In this document: positions 1 through 5,897 of the stretch, in pieces | Layout of the letters: every line of letters begins with the position of its first letter | Position numbering within the stretch: the stretch's first letter is position 1 | Source of the DNA: Fusobacteriaceae bacterium | GTDB lineage: Bacteria > Fusobacteriota > Fusobacteriia > Fusobacteriales > Fusobacteriaceae | NCBI GenBank assembly: GCA_030625925.1 | Contig: DAOUPY010000086.1 | Coordinates: 1-6,698 of the forward strand | Reading direction: 5' to 3' | Length of the DNA stretch: 6,698 nucleotides | Notes under the pieces: model-generated | What the model was told of the DNA's origin: nothing | The model's input: the letters and a program-made list of their open reading frames with translations, nothing else | Databases searched by the model: none | Made by a program: the position numbers and the translations under genes

Positions 1-16
1 TATATTGTATAAGTAA

Positions 17-45
17 ATTACATATTATTAAAAATATGATATAAT
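17..45 (+). promoter_or_regulatory. Promoter of the RseC-family gene
   Basis: A perfect -10 hexamer TATAAT (40-45) is preceded by TGA, giving an extended -10 (TGnTATAAT). A weak -35 match, ATTACA (17-22, 4 of 6), lies 17 bases upstream. Transcription would begin near 52. That leaves a leader of roughly 24 bases before the ATG at 76 and almost none before the in-frame ATG at 55. Confidence 0.75.
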
Positions 46-62
46 AAACTCATAATGTGTCT

Positions 63-69
63 AGGAGGA
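63..69 (+). promoter_or_regulatory. Ribosome binding site that sets the rseC start
   Basis: AGGAGGA-type Shine-Dalgarno sequence six bases before the ATG at 76. An upstream in-frame ATG at 55 has no such site and sits almost on the predicted transcription start, so 76 is the supported start. Confidence 0.85.
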
Positions 70-75
70 ATTTAT

Positions 76-528
76 ATGGAAAATAAAGGTATCGTGAGAA
101 AAATTGAAGGAAAAAACCTATATATAGAATTATTTAGAGACAGCTCTTGTGCTCACTGCTCTGGGTGCGGTCAAAAAGACAAAACTATAGCTGATTTATA
201 TCACTATGAACTCGATGAGGAGATCATAGTTAATATAGGAGACCTGATAACTTTTGAGATCAACAATAAATTCATCTTAAATTTAGCTCTTCTCATCTAT
301 ATCCTGCCTGTCATTTTAATGGTTCTCAGCTACATTATAGCCGCTAAATTAGGTGCCAGTGAAGGACAGGGAATCTTGGTTTGTTTTACTACCCTGGTAA
401 TCTCATTTTTAGGTTTTTATATCTATGATAAGAAAAGTGGAAGTAAATTAATCAAAGAGGAGATCTCTATCAAGGAAGTTATTCCTTCAGATGAGATAAA
501 GATTACCAGTTGTGGTCCAAAGGATTAA
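76..528 (+). CDS. rseC: RseC/MucC-family redox membrane protein (SoxR-reducing system type)
   Basis: The product is a 150-residue inner-membrane protein. An N-terminal cytoplasmic segment carries three closely spaced cysteines (C25, C28, C31 in SSCAHCSGCG), followed by two predicted membrane helices (about 66-90 and 99-117) and a short charged tail with one more cysteine (C146). This order, a cysteine cluster then two helices in about 150 residues, is that of the RseC/MucC family. In E. coli, RseC is linked to sigma-E control and to the Rsx complex that reduces SoxR. In anaerobes, relatives often accompany Rnf electron-transport genes. No partner is visible here, because the gene stands alone between its own promoter and a terminator, so the partner is unknown. 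The spacing CX2CX2C is tighter than in the E. coli protein. Family assignment is good; the physiological role is inferred. Confidence 0.85.
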   Translation: MENKGIVRKIEGKNLYIELFRDSSCAHCSGCGQKDKTIADLYHYELDEEIIVNIGDLITFEINNKFILNLALLIYILPVILMVLSYIIAAKLGASEGQGILVCFTTLVISFLGFYIYDKKSGSKLIKEEISIKEVIPSDEIKITSCGPKD

Positions 529-557
529 AAAAAAGAACTCCATGGAGTTCTTTTTTT
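527..557. terminator. Bidirectional intrinsic terminator between convergent genes
   Basis: A perfect 16-base palindrome (GAACTCCATGGAGTTC, 535-550) is preceded by eight A and followed by seven T. It therefore reads as a stem plus U-tract on both strands. It lies directly after the rseC stop (526-528) and 11 bases past the permease stop (569-571), serving both transcripts. Confidence 0.9.
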
Positions 558-568
558 AATCCTTTTCC

Positions 569-1855
569 TTATACCATTAAACTTAAAAGTGAAAGTCCGC
601 CTATAGCCCATAAAACCGGTGAAACTTTGTTATATTCCCCTGTTCCTACATGAACTACGATAAATGATAAAAATCCAAAACTAAGCCCGGTACTGATACT
701 GTATGTAAGAGGCATCATGATAACTGTTGCAAATACTGGCAGTGCTGTTTTAAAATCATGAAGATCCAGCTCTTTTAGATTTTTAAACATATAGATTCCA
801 ACAATGATCAGAGCTGGTGCTGTAGCGTATGCTGGCACAATCCCAACAATCGGTGTAAATAATAGTGAAAGTAAAAATAACCCTCCAATTACCACTGAGG
901 CTAATCCTGTCCTGGCACCTGCTGCTATTCCTGCTGTGGTTTCTGATAATGTAGTAACTGTACTCGATCCTAATAATGATCCTACTATTGTAGAAGCTAC
1001 ATCTGTATGGATCATCCTTCCCAAAGATAAAATATTCCCATCTTCGTCTTCCATTCCCATCTCTTTGGCACAAGCTATAAGAGTTCCCAATGAATCAAAT
1101 AGATCTACAAACATAAATGAAAATATTGGTCCGATCAATGCAAATTTAAAGGCTCCCACTATGTCTAATTTAAATGCAATAGGTGCTATAGATGGCGGCA
1201 TAGAGATTATCTGTGTAGGAAGCTCTACTATTCCTATAATCATCCCTAGAACAGTGGTCGTGATCATACCTATCAACATACCACCTTTTACTTTTCTTAG
1301 CTCTAATAGAGCCGATACCATGATCCCTATCACTCCTAAAACAACTGTAGGAGTAAATTTACCTAGAGATACAAATGTTGCCGGGTTTGCTACAATGAGT
1401 CCCATACTTTTTAAACCTATAAAAGCTATAAAAAGCCCGATTCCCGCTGTAGAAGCTATTTTTAGTTCCACAGGAATTGCCTGCGCTATCCTCTCTCTTA
1501 TCCCACCGATTGACATAATTAAAAAGAATAACCCCGATATAAAAACAACACCCAATGCTGTTTCCCAAGGAATCCCCTTTCCAATAACCAATGTATAGGT
1601 GAAAAATGCGTTAAGTCCCATCCCAGGTGCTAATCCTAGTGGTGCATTTGCCCAAAAAGCTGCTATCAAACTACCTATTGCAGCACTTAAACATGTAATA
1701 GTAATAAGAGCTCCTTTATCCATCCCTGTATCTGCCATTATAGAAGGGTTTACAAATATAATATATGACATAGTCATAAATGTAGTAAGTCCTCCAATAA
1801 CCTCTTGTTTTACACTGGTTTCTCTCTCGGTCAATTTAAACATTCTCTCTAGCAT
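569..1855 (-). CDS. pbuG: Guanine/hypoxanthine permease, NCS2 family (AzgA/PbuG type)
   Basis: The 428-residue polytopic membrane protein imports purine bases by cation symport. It shows the family's hallmarks in order: an N-terminal FKLTERETSVKQEVIGG segment leading into the first helix, NAPLGLAPGMGLNAFF (70-85), FVDLFDSLGTL (249-259), and a serine/threonine-rich stretch with SETTAG and GARTGL (297-318, E305 in the expected substrate-site region). A PALIIVG helix follows (347-353). Length matches the usual 430 or so residues, with about 12 to 14 hydrophobic spans. The start at 1855 (MLERMFKL) fits relatives and has a G-rich site (GGGGGAAG) just upstream. A second methionine four codons later has only a weak site. 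A guanine riboswitch precedes the gene, which independently supports guanine/hypoxanthine over adenine as the substrate. The symbol is by analogy with the Bacillus gene. The gene is monocistronic and ends at a shared terminator. Confidence 0.93.
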   Translation of the reverse strand: MLERMFKLTERETSVKQEVIGGLTTFMTMSYIIFVNPSIMADTGMDKGALITITCLSAAIGSLIAAFWANAPLGLAPGMGLNAFFTYTLVIGKGIPWETALGVVFISGLFFLIMSIGGIRERIAQAIPVELKIASTAGIGLFIAFIGLKSMGLIVANPATFVSLGKFTPTVVLGVIGIMVSALLELRKVKGGMLIGMITTTVLGMIIGIVELPTQIISMPPSIAPIAFKLDIVGAFKFALIGPIFSFMFVDLFDSLGTLIACAKEMGMEDEDGNILSLGRMIHTDVASTIVGSLLGSSTVTTLSETTAGIAAGARTGLASVVIGGLFLLSLLFTPIVGIVPAYATAPALIIVGIYMFKNLKELDLHDFKTALPVFATVIMMPLTYSISTGLSFGFLSFIVVHVGTGEYNKVSPVLWAIGGLSLLSLMV

Positions 1856-1918
1856 CCAACTTCCCCCGTCCTTAAATTTTTAGTAGGTAGTATCTAATAA
1901 TTTTATAGTTTCTTAAAT

Positions 1919-1962
1919 AAAAAAAGGTTCTATTTTCCATATGTTTCAGGAAAATAGAACCT
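1919..1962 (-). terminator. Riboswitch-controlled intrinsic terminator in the permease leader
   Basis: The arms 1925-1938 (AGGTTCTATTTTCC) and 1949-1962 are perfectly complementary over 14 bp with a 10-base loop. On the minus strand the stem runs into seven U (A-run 1919-1925). It lies 64 bases before the permease start and downstream of the aptamer, so it would end transcription early when the aptamer is occupied. No U-tract follows it on the plus strand, so it is directional. Confidence 0.92.
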
Positions 1963-1981
1963 CAATATATATTAAAATATT

Positions 1982-1995
1982 AGGTATCTATCTTC
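1982..1995 (-). promoter_or_regulatory. Antiterminator segment between aptamer and terminator
   Basis: Read on the minus strand, GAAGATAGATACCT can pair with the 5' arm of the terminator (AGGTTCTATTTTC, 1950-1962) along its whole length, with one G-U pair and one bulged base. It is a near copy of the terminator's own 3' arm. It begins at the closing base pair of aptamer helix P1, the position expected for a competing antiterminator. The pairing is worked out by eye, and no folding energy was computed. Confidence 0.7.
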
Positions 1996-2057
1996 TTATA
2001 GTCAGCTGTTTAAGGTAGCTGGTAGAAACTTTTCGCCATATCCGAAATTTATATAAG
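1995..2057 (-). promoter_or_regulatory. Guanine-class purine riboswitch aptamer
   Basis: On the minus strand the 63-base segment matches the purine aptamer element by element. P1 is CTTATA/TATAAG. P2 is TTTCG/CGAAA enclosing the conserved loop GATATGG. The junction is GTTTCTACC. P3 is CAGCT/AGCTG enclosing ACCTTAAAC. Junction J3/1 reads GACTAT. The base that pairs with the ligand (position 74 in Bacillus xpt numbering) is C, so the predicted ligand is guanine or hypoxanthine; adenine riboswitches have U there. The gene it precedes is a purine permease. Ligand binding should stabilise P1 and let the downstream terminator form, giving feedback repression of import. Confidence 0.96.
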
Positions 2058-2073
2058 TTTTTTTATTTAGAAG

Positions 2074-2102
2074 ATTATATCATTATTTTTATAAAATTAC
2101 AA
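2074..2102 (-). promoter_or_regulatory. Promoter of the riboswitch-permease transcript
   Basis: On the minus strand a perfect TATAAT (2074-2079) is preceded by TGA, forming an extended -10. A TTGTAA -35 (2097-2102, 4 of 6) lies exactly 17 bases upstream. Transcription would start near 2067, about ten bases before helix P1 of the riboswitch. Confidence 0.8.
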
Positions 2103-2139
2103 AACATTTCATCTTTTAGGATTGCGTCAAGTTTTGTAA
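2097..2139. repeat. 9-bp inverted repeat overlapping the permease -35
   Basis: TTACAAAAC (2097-2105) and GTTTTGTAA (2131-2139) are perfect inverted copies 25 bases apart. The left arm contains the permease -35 hexamer. The element lies upstream of the predicted permease start, so it is not part of that RNA. It could be an operator for a protein that binds two sites. In AT-rich DNA chance is possible, and no regulator gene is nearby. Confidence 0.45.
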
Positions 2140-2206
2140 ATATTTTTTGATCCTCTAATTTCACCTACAATTATTATATACAACCTATTTAAAGCTCCTA
2201 TATCTC

Positions 2207-2237
2207 TTAAGAATTTTTTTTATCTTTATGGTATAAT
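2207..2237 (+). promoter_or_regulatory. Promoter of galE
   Basis: The -10 TATAAT (2232-2237) is preceded by TGG, making an extended -10. The best -35, TTAAGA (2207-2212, 4 of 6), is 19 bases away, longer than ideal, so recognition probably relies on the extended -10. The start would be near 2244, leaving about 43 bases of leader with an AGGAGGT site at 2274-2280. Confidence 0.65.
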
Positions 2238-2286
2238 AACTTTGAAATCAATATAAAATATTTTGCCATAGGCAGGAGGTAAAGTT

Positions 2287-3294
2287 ATGAAAATATTAGT
2301 AACTGGAGGAGCCGGATATATCGGATCCCACACAGTAATAGAATTATTAAAGGAAAACTATGAGGTAGTTATAGTAGATAATTTTTCCAACAGTAATCCA
2401 AAGGTATTAGACAGAATAAAAGAGATTTCAGGTAAGGAATTTAAATTTTATGAAATCAACTTATTAGATAAAGATAATTTAGAAAAAGTATTTATAGAAA
2501 ACAAGATAGATGCTGTAATTCATTTTGCAGGGTACAAAGCTGTAGGAGAATCTGTAGCCAAGCCCATTGAATATTATCATAACAACCTAACCACTACATT
2601 TGTCCTATGTGATGTAATGAAAAATCACGGTGTTAAGAAGATAGTATTTAGTTCTTCTGCAACTGTATATGGATTAAACAATACATCTCCATTATTAGAA
2701 ACTATGCCCCTCAGTGCTACAAACCCATACGGGAGTACAAAACTTATGATAGAGCAGATCTTAAATGACCTGTATATCTCTGATGATCAGTGGGGAATCG
2801 CCCTTCTAAGGTATTTCAACCCTATCGGAGCTCATGAAAGCGGGAGAATCGGGGAAAATCCAAATGGTATCCCAAACAACTTAATGCCATATATCACCCA
2901 GGTAGCTGTAGGAAAAAGAGAAAAATTAAGTGTCTTTGGATCTGACTACGATACCCATGACGGAACTGGAGTACGTGACTATATCCATGTAATTGATTTG
3001 GCCATCGGTCATATCAGAGCACTGGAAAGGTTCAAAGATAAAACTGGTGTAGAAGCATATAACTTAGGAACTGGAGACGGAATAAGTGTTCTGGACCTGG
3101 TAAACACATTTATGAAAGTAAATAATGTGAAGATCCCATATGAATTAGTAGAAAGAAGAGCCGGGGATGTAGCTACTTGTTATGCTAACTCTGAAAAGGC
3201 TTTAAAGGAATTAAACTGGAAAACTGAGAAAAATTTAGAAGACATGTGCAGAGATTCATGGAAATGGCAGTCCAATAATCCAGAGGGATATTAA
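2287..3294 (+). CDS. galE: UDP-glucose 4-epimerase
   Basis: This 335-residue cytosolic short-chain dehydrogenase/reductase interconverts UDP-glucose and UDP-galactose with bound NAD, in the Leloir pathway and in surface-glycan precursor supply. Visible features are the Rossmann glycine motif GGAGYIG (7-13), D31 for the NAD ribose, HFAGYKAVGES (79-89), S124 in SSSATVYG, the catalytic Y148-x3-K152 pair and RYFNPIGAH (175-183). The C-terminal substrate region has RDYIHVIDLA (230-239) and RRAGDV (290-295). Length is typical. The residue matching E. coli Y299, the gatekeeper of the sugar pocket, is a cysteine here (C298 in ATCYANSEKA). In other GalE enzymes this is associated with acceptance of N-acetylated sugars. 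The start follows a strong AGGAGGT. The stop is one base before the next gene, implying co-transcription. Confidence 0.96.
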   Translation: MKILVTGGAGYIGSHTVIELLKENYEVVIVDNFSNSNPKVLDRIKEISGKEFKFYEINLLDKDNLEKVFIENKIDAVIHFAGYKAVGESVAKPIEYYHNNLTTTFVLCDVMKNHGVKKIVFSSSATVYGLNNTSPLLETMPLSATNPYGSTKLMIEQILNDLYISDDQWGIALLRYFNPIGAHESGRIGENPNGIPNNLMPYITQVAVGKREKLSVFGSDYDTHDGTGVRDYIHVIDLAIGHIRALERFKDKTGVEAYNLGTGDGISVLDLVNTFMKVNNVKIPYELVERRAGDVATCYANSEKALKELNWKTEKNLEDMCRDSWKWQSNNPEGY

Positions 3295-3295
3295 G

Positions 3296-3832
3296 ATGAA
3301 AATTTTTGTTATTTCCGATATCCATGGTTCAATATACTATTTAGATAAGGCATTGGAGTGTTTTAAAAGGGAAGAGGCTGATTATATCCTGATATTAGGA
3401 GATATCCTATATCACGGCCCTCGTAATCCTCTTCCTAGAGATTATAACCCCAAGTTGGTTGCTAAAAAATTAAACCTGTATAAAGAAAAGATCATAGCCC
3501 TGAGAGGGAACTGTGACAGTGAGGTAGACCAAATGCTTTTAGAGTTTCCTATTATGAGTGATTTCACTAATTTATTTTTAGGAGATAAACGTATCTTTGC
3601 TACCCACGGCCACTTATTTACAGAGGAAAAAATTCCCATAGGTAAGGGAGATATTCTGATCTCCGGCCACACCCACCTGCCATTAGCAGAAAAAAAAGAT
3701 ATCTATATATTTAATCCAGGATCTATAACTCTTCCAAAGGGTGGAAATTCCAATTCATATGGAATTTTAACTCCTTCCTCTTGGGAAATTAAAGATCTAG
3801 ATGGTCAAATATTTAAATCTATTGTATATTAA
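3296..3832 (+). CDS. yfcE: YfcE-type metallophosphoesterase
   Basis: This 178-residue calcineurin-like phosphodiesterase is of the YfcE/MJ0936 class. All metal-site motifs are present and in order: DIH (D8, H10), GD (D36), GNCD (N72), THGH (H104) and GHTH (H125, H127), followed by NPGS (140-143). Length is close to E. coli YfcE (184). Relatives bind two metal ions and hydrolyse model phosphodiesters in vitro, and the natural substrate is not established. No signal peptide is seen, so it should be cytosolic. It starts one base after the galE stop, with an AGAGGG site inside the end of galE, and shares galE's promoter. Whether the two functions are related, for example through nucleotide-sugar turnover, cannot be told from the sequence. 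Confidence 0.93.
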   Translation: MKIFVISDIHGSIYYLDKALECFKREEADYILILGDILYHGPRNPLPRDYNPKLVAKKLNLYKEKIIALRGNCDSEVDQMLLEFPIMSDFTNLFLGDKRIFATHGHLFTEEKIPIGKGDILISGHTHLPLAEKKDIYIFNPGSITLPKGGNSNSYGILTPSSWEIKDLDGQIFKSIVY

Positions 3833-3923
3833 AAAATCTTCGTGACGTTGCATCCAAACAAGTAGAATTTAGGTTTTTATAATTTTTTATTTATTCTACA
3901 AATTTAATACTTTCCTAAATATT

Positions 3924-3969
3924 AAAAAAATCCCTTAAAATAGTAGATTACTATTTTGGGATTTTTTTT
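3924..3969. terminator. Bidirectional intrinsic terminator between convergent units
   Basis: AAAATAGT (3937-3944) pairs with ACTATTTT (3950-3957) over a five-base loop. TCCC (3931-3934) pairs with GGGA (3958-3961) beyond a two-base TT bulge. Seven A precede and eight T follow, so both strands give a stem with a U-tract. It lies 91 bases after the yfcE-like stop and overlaps the stop codon of the minus-strand gene at 3968, so it can serve both. Confidence 0.85.
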
Positions 3970-4252
3970 AATTAATATCATCTTCATCTTCATTTTTAGT
4001 TTCAATACTGTCGGTATATTTTCGATCTTTTAAAATATAATATACCAAGATCAAGATCAACTTAGCACTATTATCTGTTATATTTTTTAATATCCCATGT
4101 TTTTTGGTTGCGACCAGATGAAGTTTATATCCGGATTCTAAAATTTTAAGAACGTATTTATCATCTTCCTCATAGGGTGTAAATACCAAAAGTGCTGCCA
4201 AATAAAATATTATAATAGCCAATACTACTAACAACAACGTAATATACATCAT
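3968..4252 (-). CDS. Small single-pass membrane protein of unknown function
   Basis: I do not recognise this 94-residue protein. Residues 4-24 form a strongly hydrophobic helix (ITLLLVVLAIIIFYLAALLV), then come FTPYEEDDKYVLKIL and a basic central part (YKLHLVATKKHGILKN). A short second hydrophobic patch, SAKLILILVYYIL (62-74), is followed by a very acidic C-terminus rich in D and E. The patch is too short for a confident second membrane span and could be amphipathic. The open frame extends to a GTG at 4261, but that codon overlaps the AGGAGG ribosome binding site (4261-4266). The ATG at 4252, eight bases beyond the site, is the supported start. It lies 70 bases downstream of thiN with no convincing promoter between, so it probably rides on the thiN transcript. 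Confidence 0.75.
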   Translation of the reverse strand: MMYITLLLVVLAIIIFYLAALLVFTPYEEDDKYVLKILESGYKLHLVATKKHGILKNITDNSAKLILILVYYILKDRKYTDSIETKNEDEDDIN

Positions 4253-4260
4253 CACAATCA

Positions 4261-4266
4261 CCTCCT
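4261..4266 (-). promoter_or_regulatory. Ribosome binding site deciding the start of the small membrane protein
   Basis: A perfect AGGAGG on the minus strand lies eight bases before ATG 4252. Its position excludes the in-frame GTG at 4261, and leaves GTG 4255 (five bases) and ATG 4249 (eleven bases) as poorer choices. Confidence 0.8.
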
Positions 4267-4322
4267 AATTCTATATTATATATATACTATATTATTTCCG
4301 CTTTTCCTCTTAACATCAATAA

Positions 4323-4946
4323 CTATTTCTGTATTATTCCTATAACAGAACCTCCTCTGTATTTTATTCGAACGATTTCATCATCTATGATATTACTCAT
4401 ACAAAGGGAACTAGATCTAGATATGTCAACCTTGTCCAAAGGATAACGAAATCCTTCCAATGTCAATGCTTCTAATGGAGTAAGTGGGATGAAAGATATA
4501 GTTTTACCCATTTGATCACAAATCTCCATGTCTTTTTTTATCCAAAATATCATCTCATTCTCATCTTCATAGATGATATCTTGATATTTTTCCAAAAGAT
4601 TCAGGTTAGTTAAAAAATGATCTGTTCGTCCTCCTAATCCTCCTAAGATTAAAATATCTTTATAGTTGGCTGTGACTTTCTCTAGGATTAACTCTCCATC
4701 TGTAAAATCTTTAGATACAGAAAATTCTTCAAATTTTACTCTTAAGTTTTTATAATGAGAAGATGCCTCCTCTGAGATAGAATCCAGATCTCCCAATATC
4801 AATTTAGGAATGACCCCTAAATTATAGGCGTGATCCGCTCCGCCATCTGCACAATAGATATCGTACTCACTGTATTTTATACTGCTATAGTATTCGGCTT
4901 TTAGATTTAGCCTTCCACTTAGAAATATTATTGCTTTTTTTCCCAT
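4323..4946 (-). CDS. thiN: Thiamine pyrophosphokinase
   Basis: This 207-residue cytosolic enzyme transfers diphosphate from ATP to thiamine, giving thiamine diphosphate (EC 2.7.6.2). The N-terminal catalytic domain shows CADGGAD (32-38), LGDLDS (51-56), SKDFTDGE (78-85) and GGLGGRTDH (102-110). These carry the acidic Mg-ATP residues and the family's GxRxDH signature. The small C-terminal beta domain has the SxxxSN segment at the thiamine site (S180 to N185, SLCMSN). Length is typical of bacterial ThiN. The start is one base after the stop of the upstream nuclease-like gene, with an AGAGGAG site lying within that gene's last codons. The two are therefore one operon and probably translationally coupled. 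No TPP riboswitch is visible. Confidence 0.93.
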   Translation of the reverse strand: MGKKAIIFLSGRLNLKAEYYSSIKYSEYDIYCADGGADHAYNLGVIPKLILGDLDSISEEASSHYKNLRVKFEEFSVSKDFTDGELILEKVTANYKDILILGGLGGRTDHFLTNLNLLEKYQDIIYEDENEMIFWIKKDMEICDQMGKTISFIPLTPLEALTLEGFRYPLDKVDISRSSSLCMSNIIDDEIVRIKYRGGSVIGIIQK

Positions 4947-4947
4947 T

Positions 4948-5808
4948 CTATTCTCCTCTTTCTTTTACTGTATTAACCTCTATAAAAACAGGTAAATGAT
5001 CAGAAATTACCTTTCTTACCTCTCTATGATTGTTATCAGTAAAATCCACTACTCCGTTCCTGCCTGTATACCAGTCTTTCATTAATTCATAGGGATAAAA
5101 GATATGATCATAGCTAGATACCAATCCCTTTTTTCCTATAGTTGTCTTTTGATTAGGAGGTATTGCATCAACTATCAGGTCTTTATGTTTTAAAAAACCA
5201 GAAAAAGCATGATCATAGGAAGGTATATTAAAATCTCCTCCTATTATAACAATATTTTCTTCATTCTTCCCATCATATTCTTCTTTAAACCAATCATATA
5301 CATCGGTCATCTGCATAGCTTCCAACTGCCTCTGTGTTTTCTTGTCACCAAATATTGAGTGTACTAAAACATAGGTAAATTTAAATTCTCCTATTTGGAA
5401 TTTGGCTCCATATGGTTCCCTCATAAAGTTTTTTCCCCTGTCTTCTTCTGGATAAAATTTACCTTTTTTTAGGAGTTTTACCCTGTCTGTTCTATAAATA
5501 TATGCAAAATATTCTCGATATTTCTTGCTGCCTACTGCATAGGGAGAGATGTGATACCTCCACTCTATTCCAGTTTGGACTTTTAATTCATTGGTTAATT
5601 TTTTAACTTCATCTTTTTTCATAACTTCCTGAATTCCTATCAAATCAAAAAGAGATATGATGCTGGCTATTCCCTCTATTTTTTCCTGTCTATGATCACC
5701 TTTCCATCCTAGATGAAGGGTATTAAAACTAGCTACCTTGGCCGGTGATCCAAAGGCAAATATACCAGCAATCATAAATATTACTATTAATTTTAATTTT
5801 TTTTTCAT
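4948..5808 (-). CDS. Secreted DNase I-like endonuclease/exonuclease/phosphatase-family protein
   Basis: This 286-residue protein begins with a signal peptide: a KKKLK cluster, a hydrophobic core to about residue 19, and probable cleavage near FAFG-SP. No lipobox cysteine is seen, so it should be released or periplasmic. The mature part is a full DNase I-fold domain: SFNT (N29), IGIQEV (E61), MREPYGAKF (129-137), the VHS catalytic histidine (H150), GGDFNIP (D192, N194), SSYDHIF (D234, H235) and the C-terminal SDHLPV (D270, H271). All active-site residues expected of the superfamily are intact. The REPxxxKF segment resembles DNase I itself more than sphingomyelinases or inositol phosphatases, so extracellular DNA is the favoured substrate. 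That point is inferred. A good AGGAGGA site lies six bases upstream of the start. The gene follows the efp terminator and is tightly coupled to thiN. Confidence 0.88.
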   Translation of the reverse strand: MKKKLKLIVIFMIAGIFAFGSPAKVASFNTLHLGWKGDHRQEKIEGIASIISLFDLIGIQEVMKKDEVKKLTNELKVQTGIEWRYHISPYAVGSKKYREYFAYIYRTDRVKLLKKGKFYPEEDRGKNFMREPYGAKFQIGEFKFTYVLVHSIFGDKKTQRQLEAMQMTDVYDWFKEEYDGKNEENIVIIGGDFNIPSYDHAFSGFLKHKDLIVDAIPPNQKTTIGKKGLVSSYDHIFYPYELMKDWYTGRNGVVDFTDNNHREVRKVISDHLPVFIEVNTVKERGE

Positions 5809-5854
5809 AAGTTATCCTCCTAGCGGCCTAACTTAGACTCTCTGAACTTCTGTT

Positions 5855-5889
5855 AAAAAAAACCTAGAAAATAAAAATTTTCTAGGTTT
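5855..5889 (-). terminator. Intrinsic terminator of efp
   Basis: A 13-bp stem (5860-5872 with 5877-5889, core CCTAGAAAAT) with a four-base loop runs into eight U on the minus strand. It begins nine bases after the efp stop. Only about 46 bases separate it from the next gene, and I see no strong promoter in them. TTAACA at 5851-5856 is -35-like but has no good -10. Read-through may feed the downstream genes. Confidence 0.88.
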
Positions 5890-5897
5890 AAAGTTTC

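Larger units (their letters stand above)
1856..2286. other. Divergent intergenic region, permease leader and galE promoter
   Basis: This 431-base gene-free stretch is mostly accounted for. From left to right it has the permease ribosome binding site, a terminator hairpin, an antiterminator segment, a guanine riboswitch, the permease promoter and an inverted repeat, all belonging to the minus strand or symmetric. The galE promoter and ribosome binding site (AGGAGGT, 2274-2280) lie on the plus strand. The AT-rich piece from about 2140 to 2205 shows nothing I can name. Confidence 0.85.

Noticed and set aside
55..75. Upstream ATG start for the RseC-family gene
   Set aside because: The Shine-Dalgarno sequence lies inside the extra codons, the predicted transcription start is only about three bases before this ATG, and the start at 76 matches the family N-terminus.
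804..1598. Long plus-strand open frame opposite the purine permease
   Set aside because: It is antisense to a gene with clear family motifs, has no ribosome binding site, and its proline/isoleucine/asparagine-rich composition is what the complement of a membrane-protein gene gives.
2125..2130. TTGACG as the -35 of the permease promoter on the minus strand
   Set aside because: A good hexamer, but the sequence 17 bases downstream is ATGTTT, a poor -10, and the real TATAAT is 45 bases away.
3862..3899. GTAGAAT/ATTCTAC inverted repeat downstream of the YfcE-like gene
   Set aside because: The stem is only seven pairs with a 24-base AT-rich loop and no U-tract placement for termination. The better hairpin at 3924-3969 explains the transcript end.
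4253..4261. GTG start codons for the small membrane protein
   Set aside because: The GTG at 4261 overlaps the AGGAGG site itself, and the GTG at 4255 is only five bases from it. The ATG at 4252 has ideal spacing.
4275..4280. TATAAT on the minus strand upstream of the small membrane protein
   Set aside because: It sits in an alternating AT run with no -35 (AAGCGG at 17 bases). The transcript would begin almost on the ribosome binding site.
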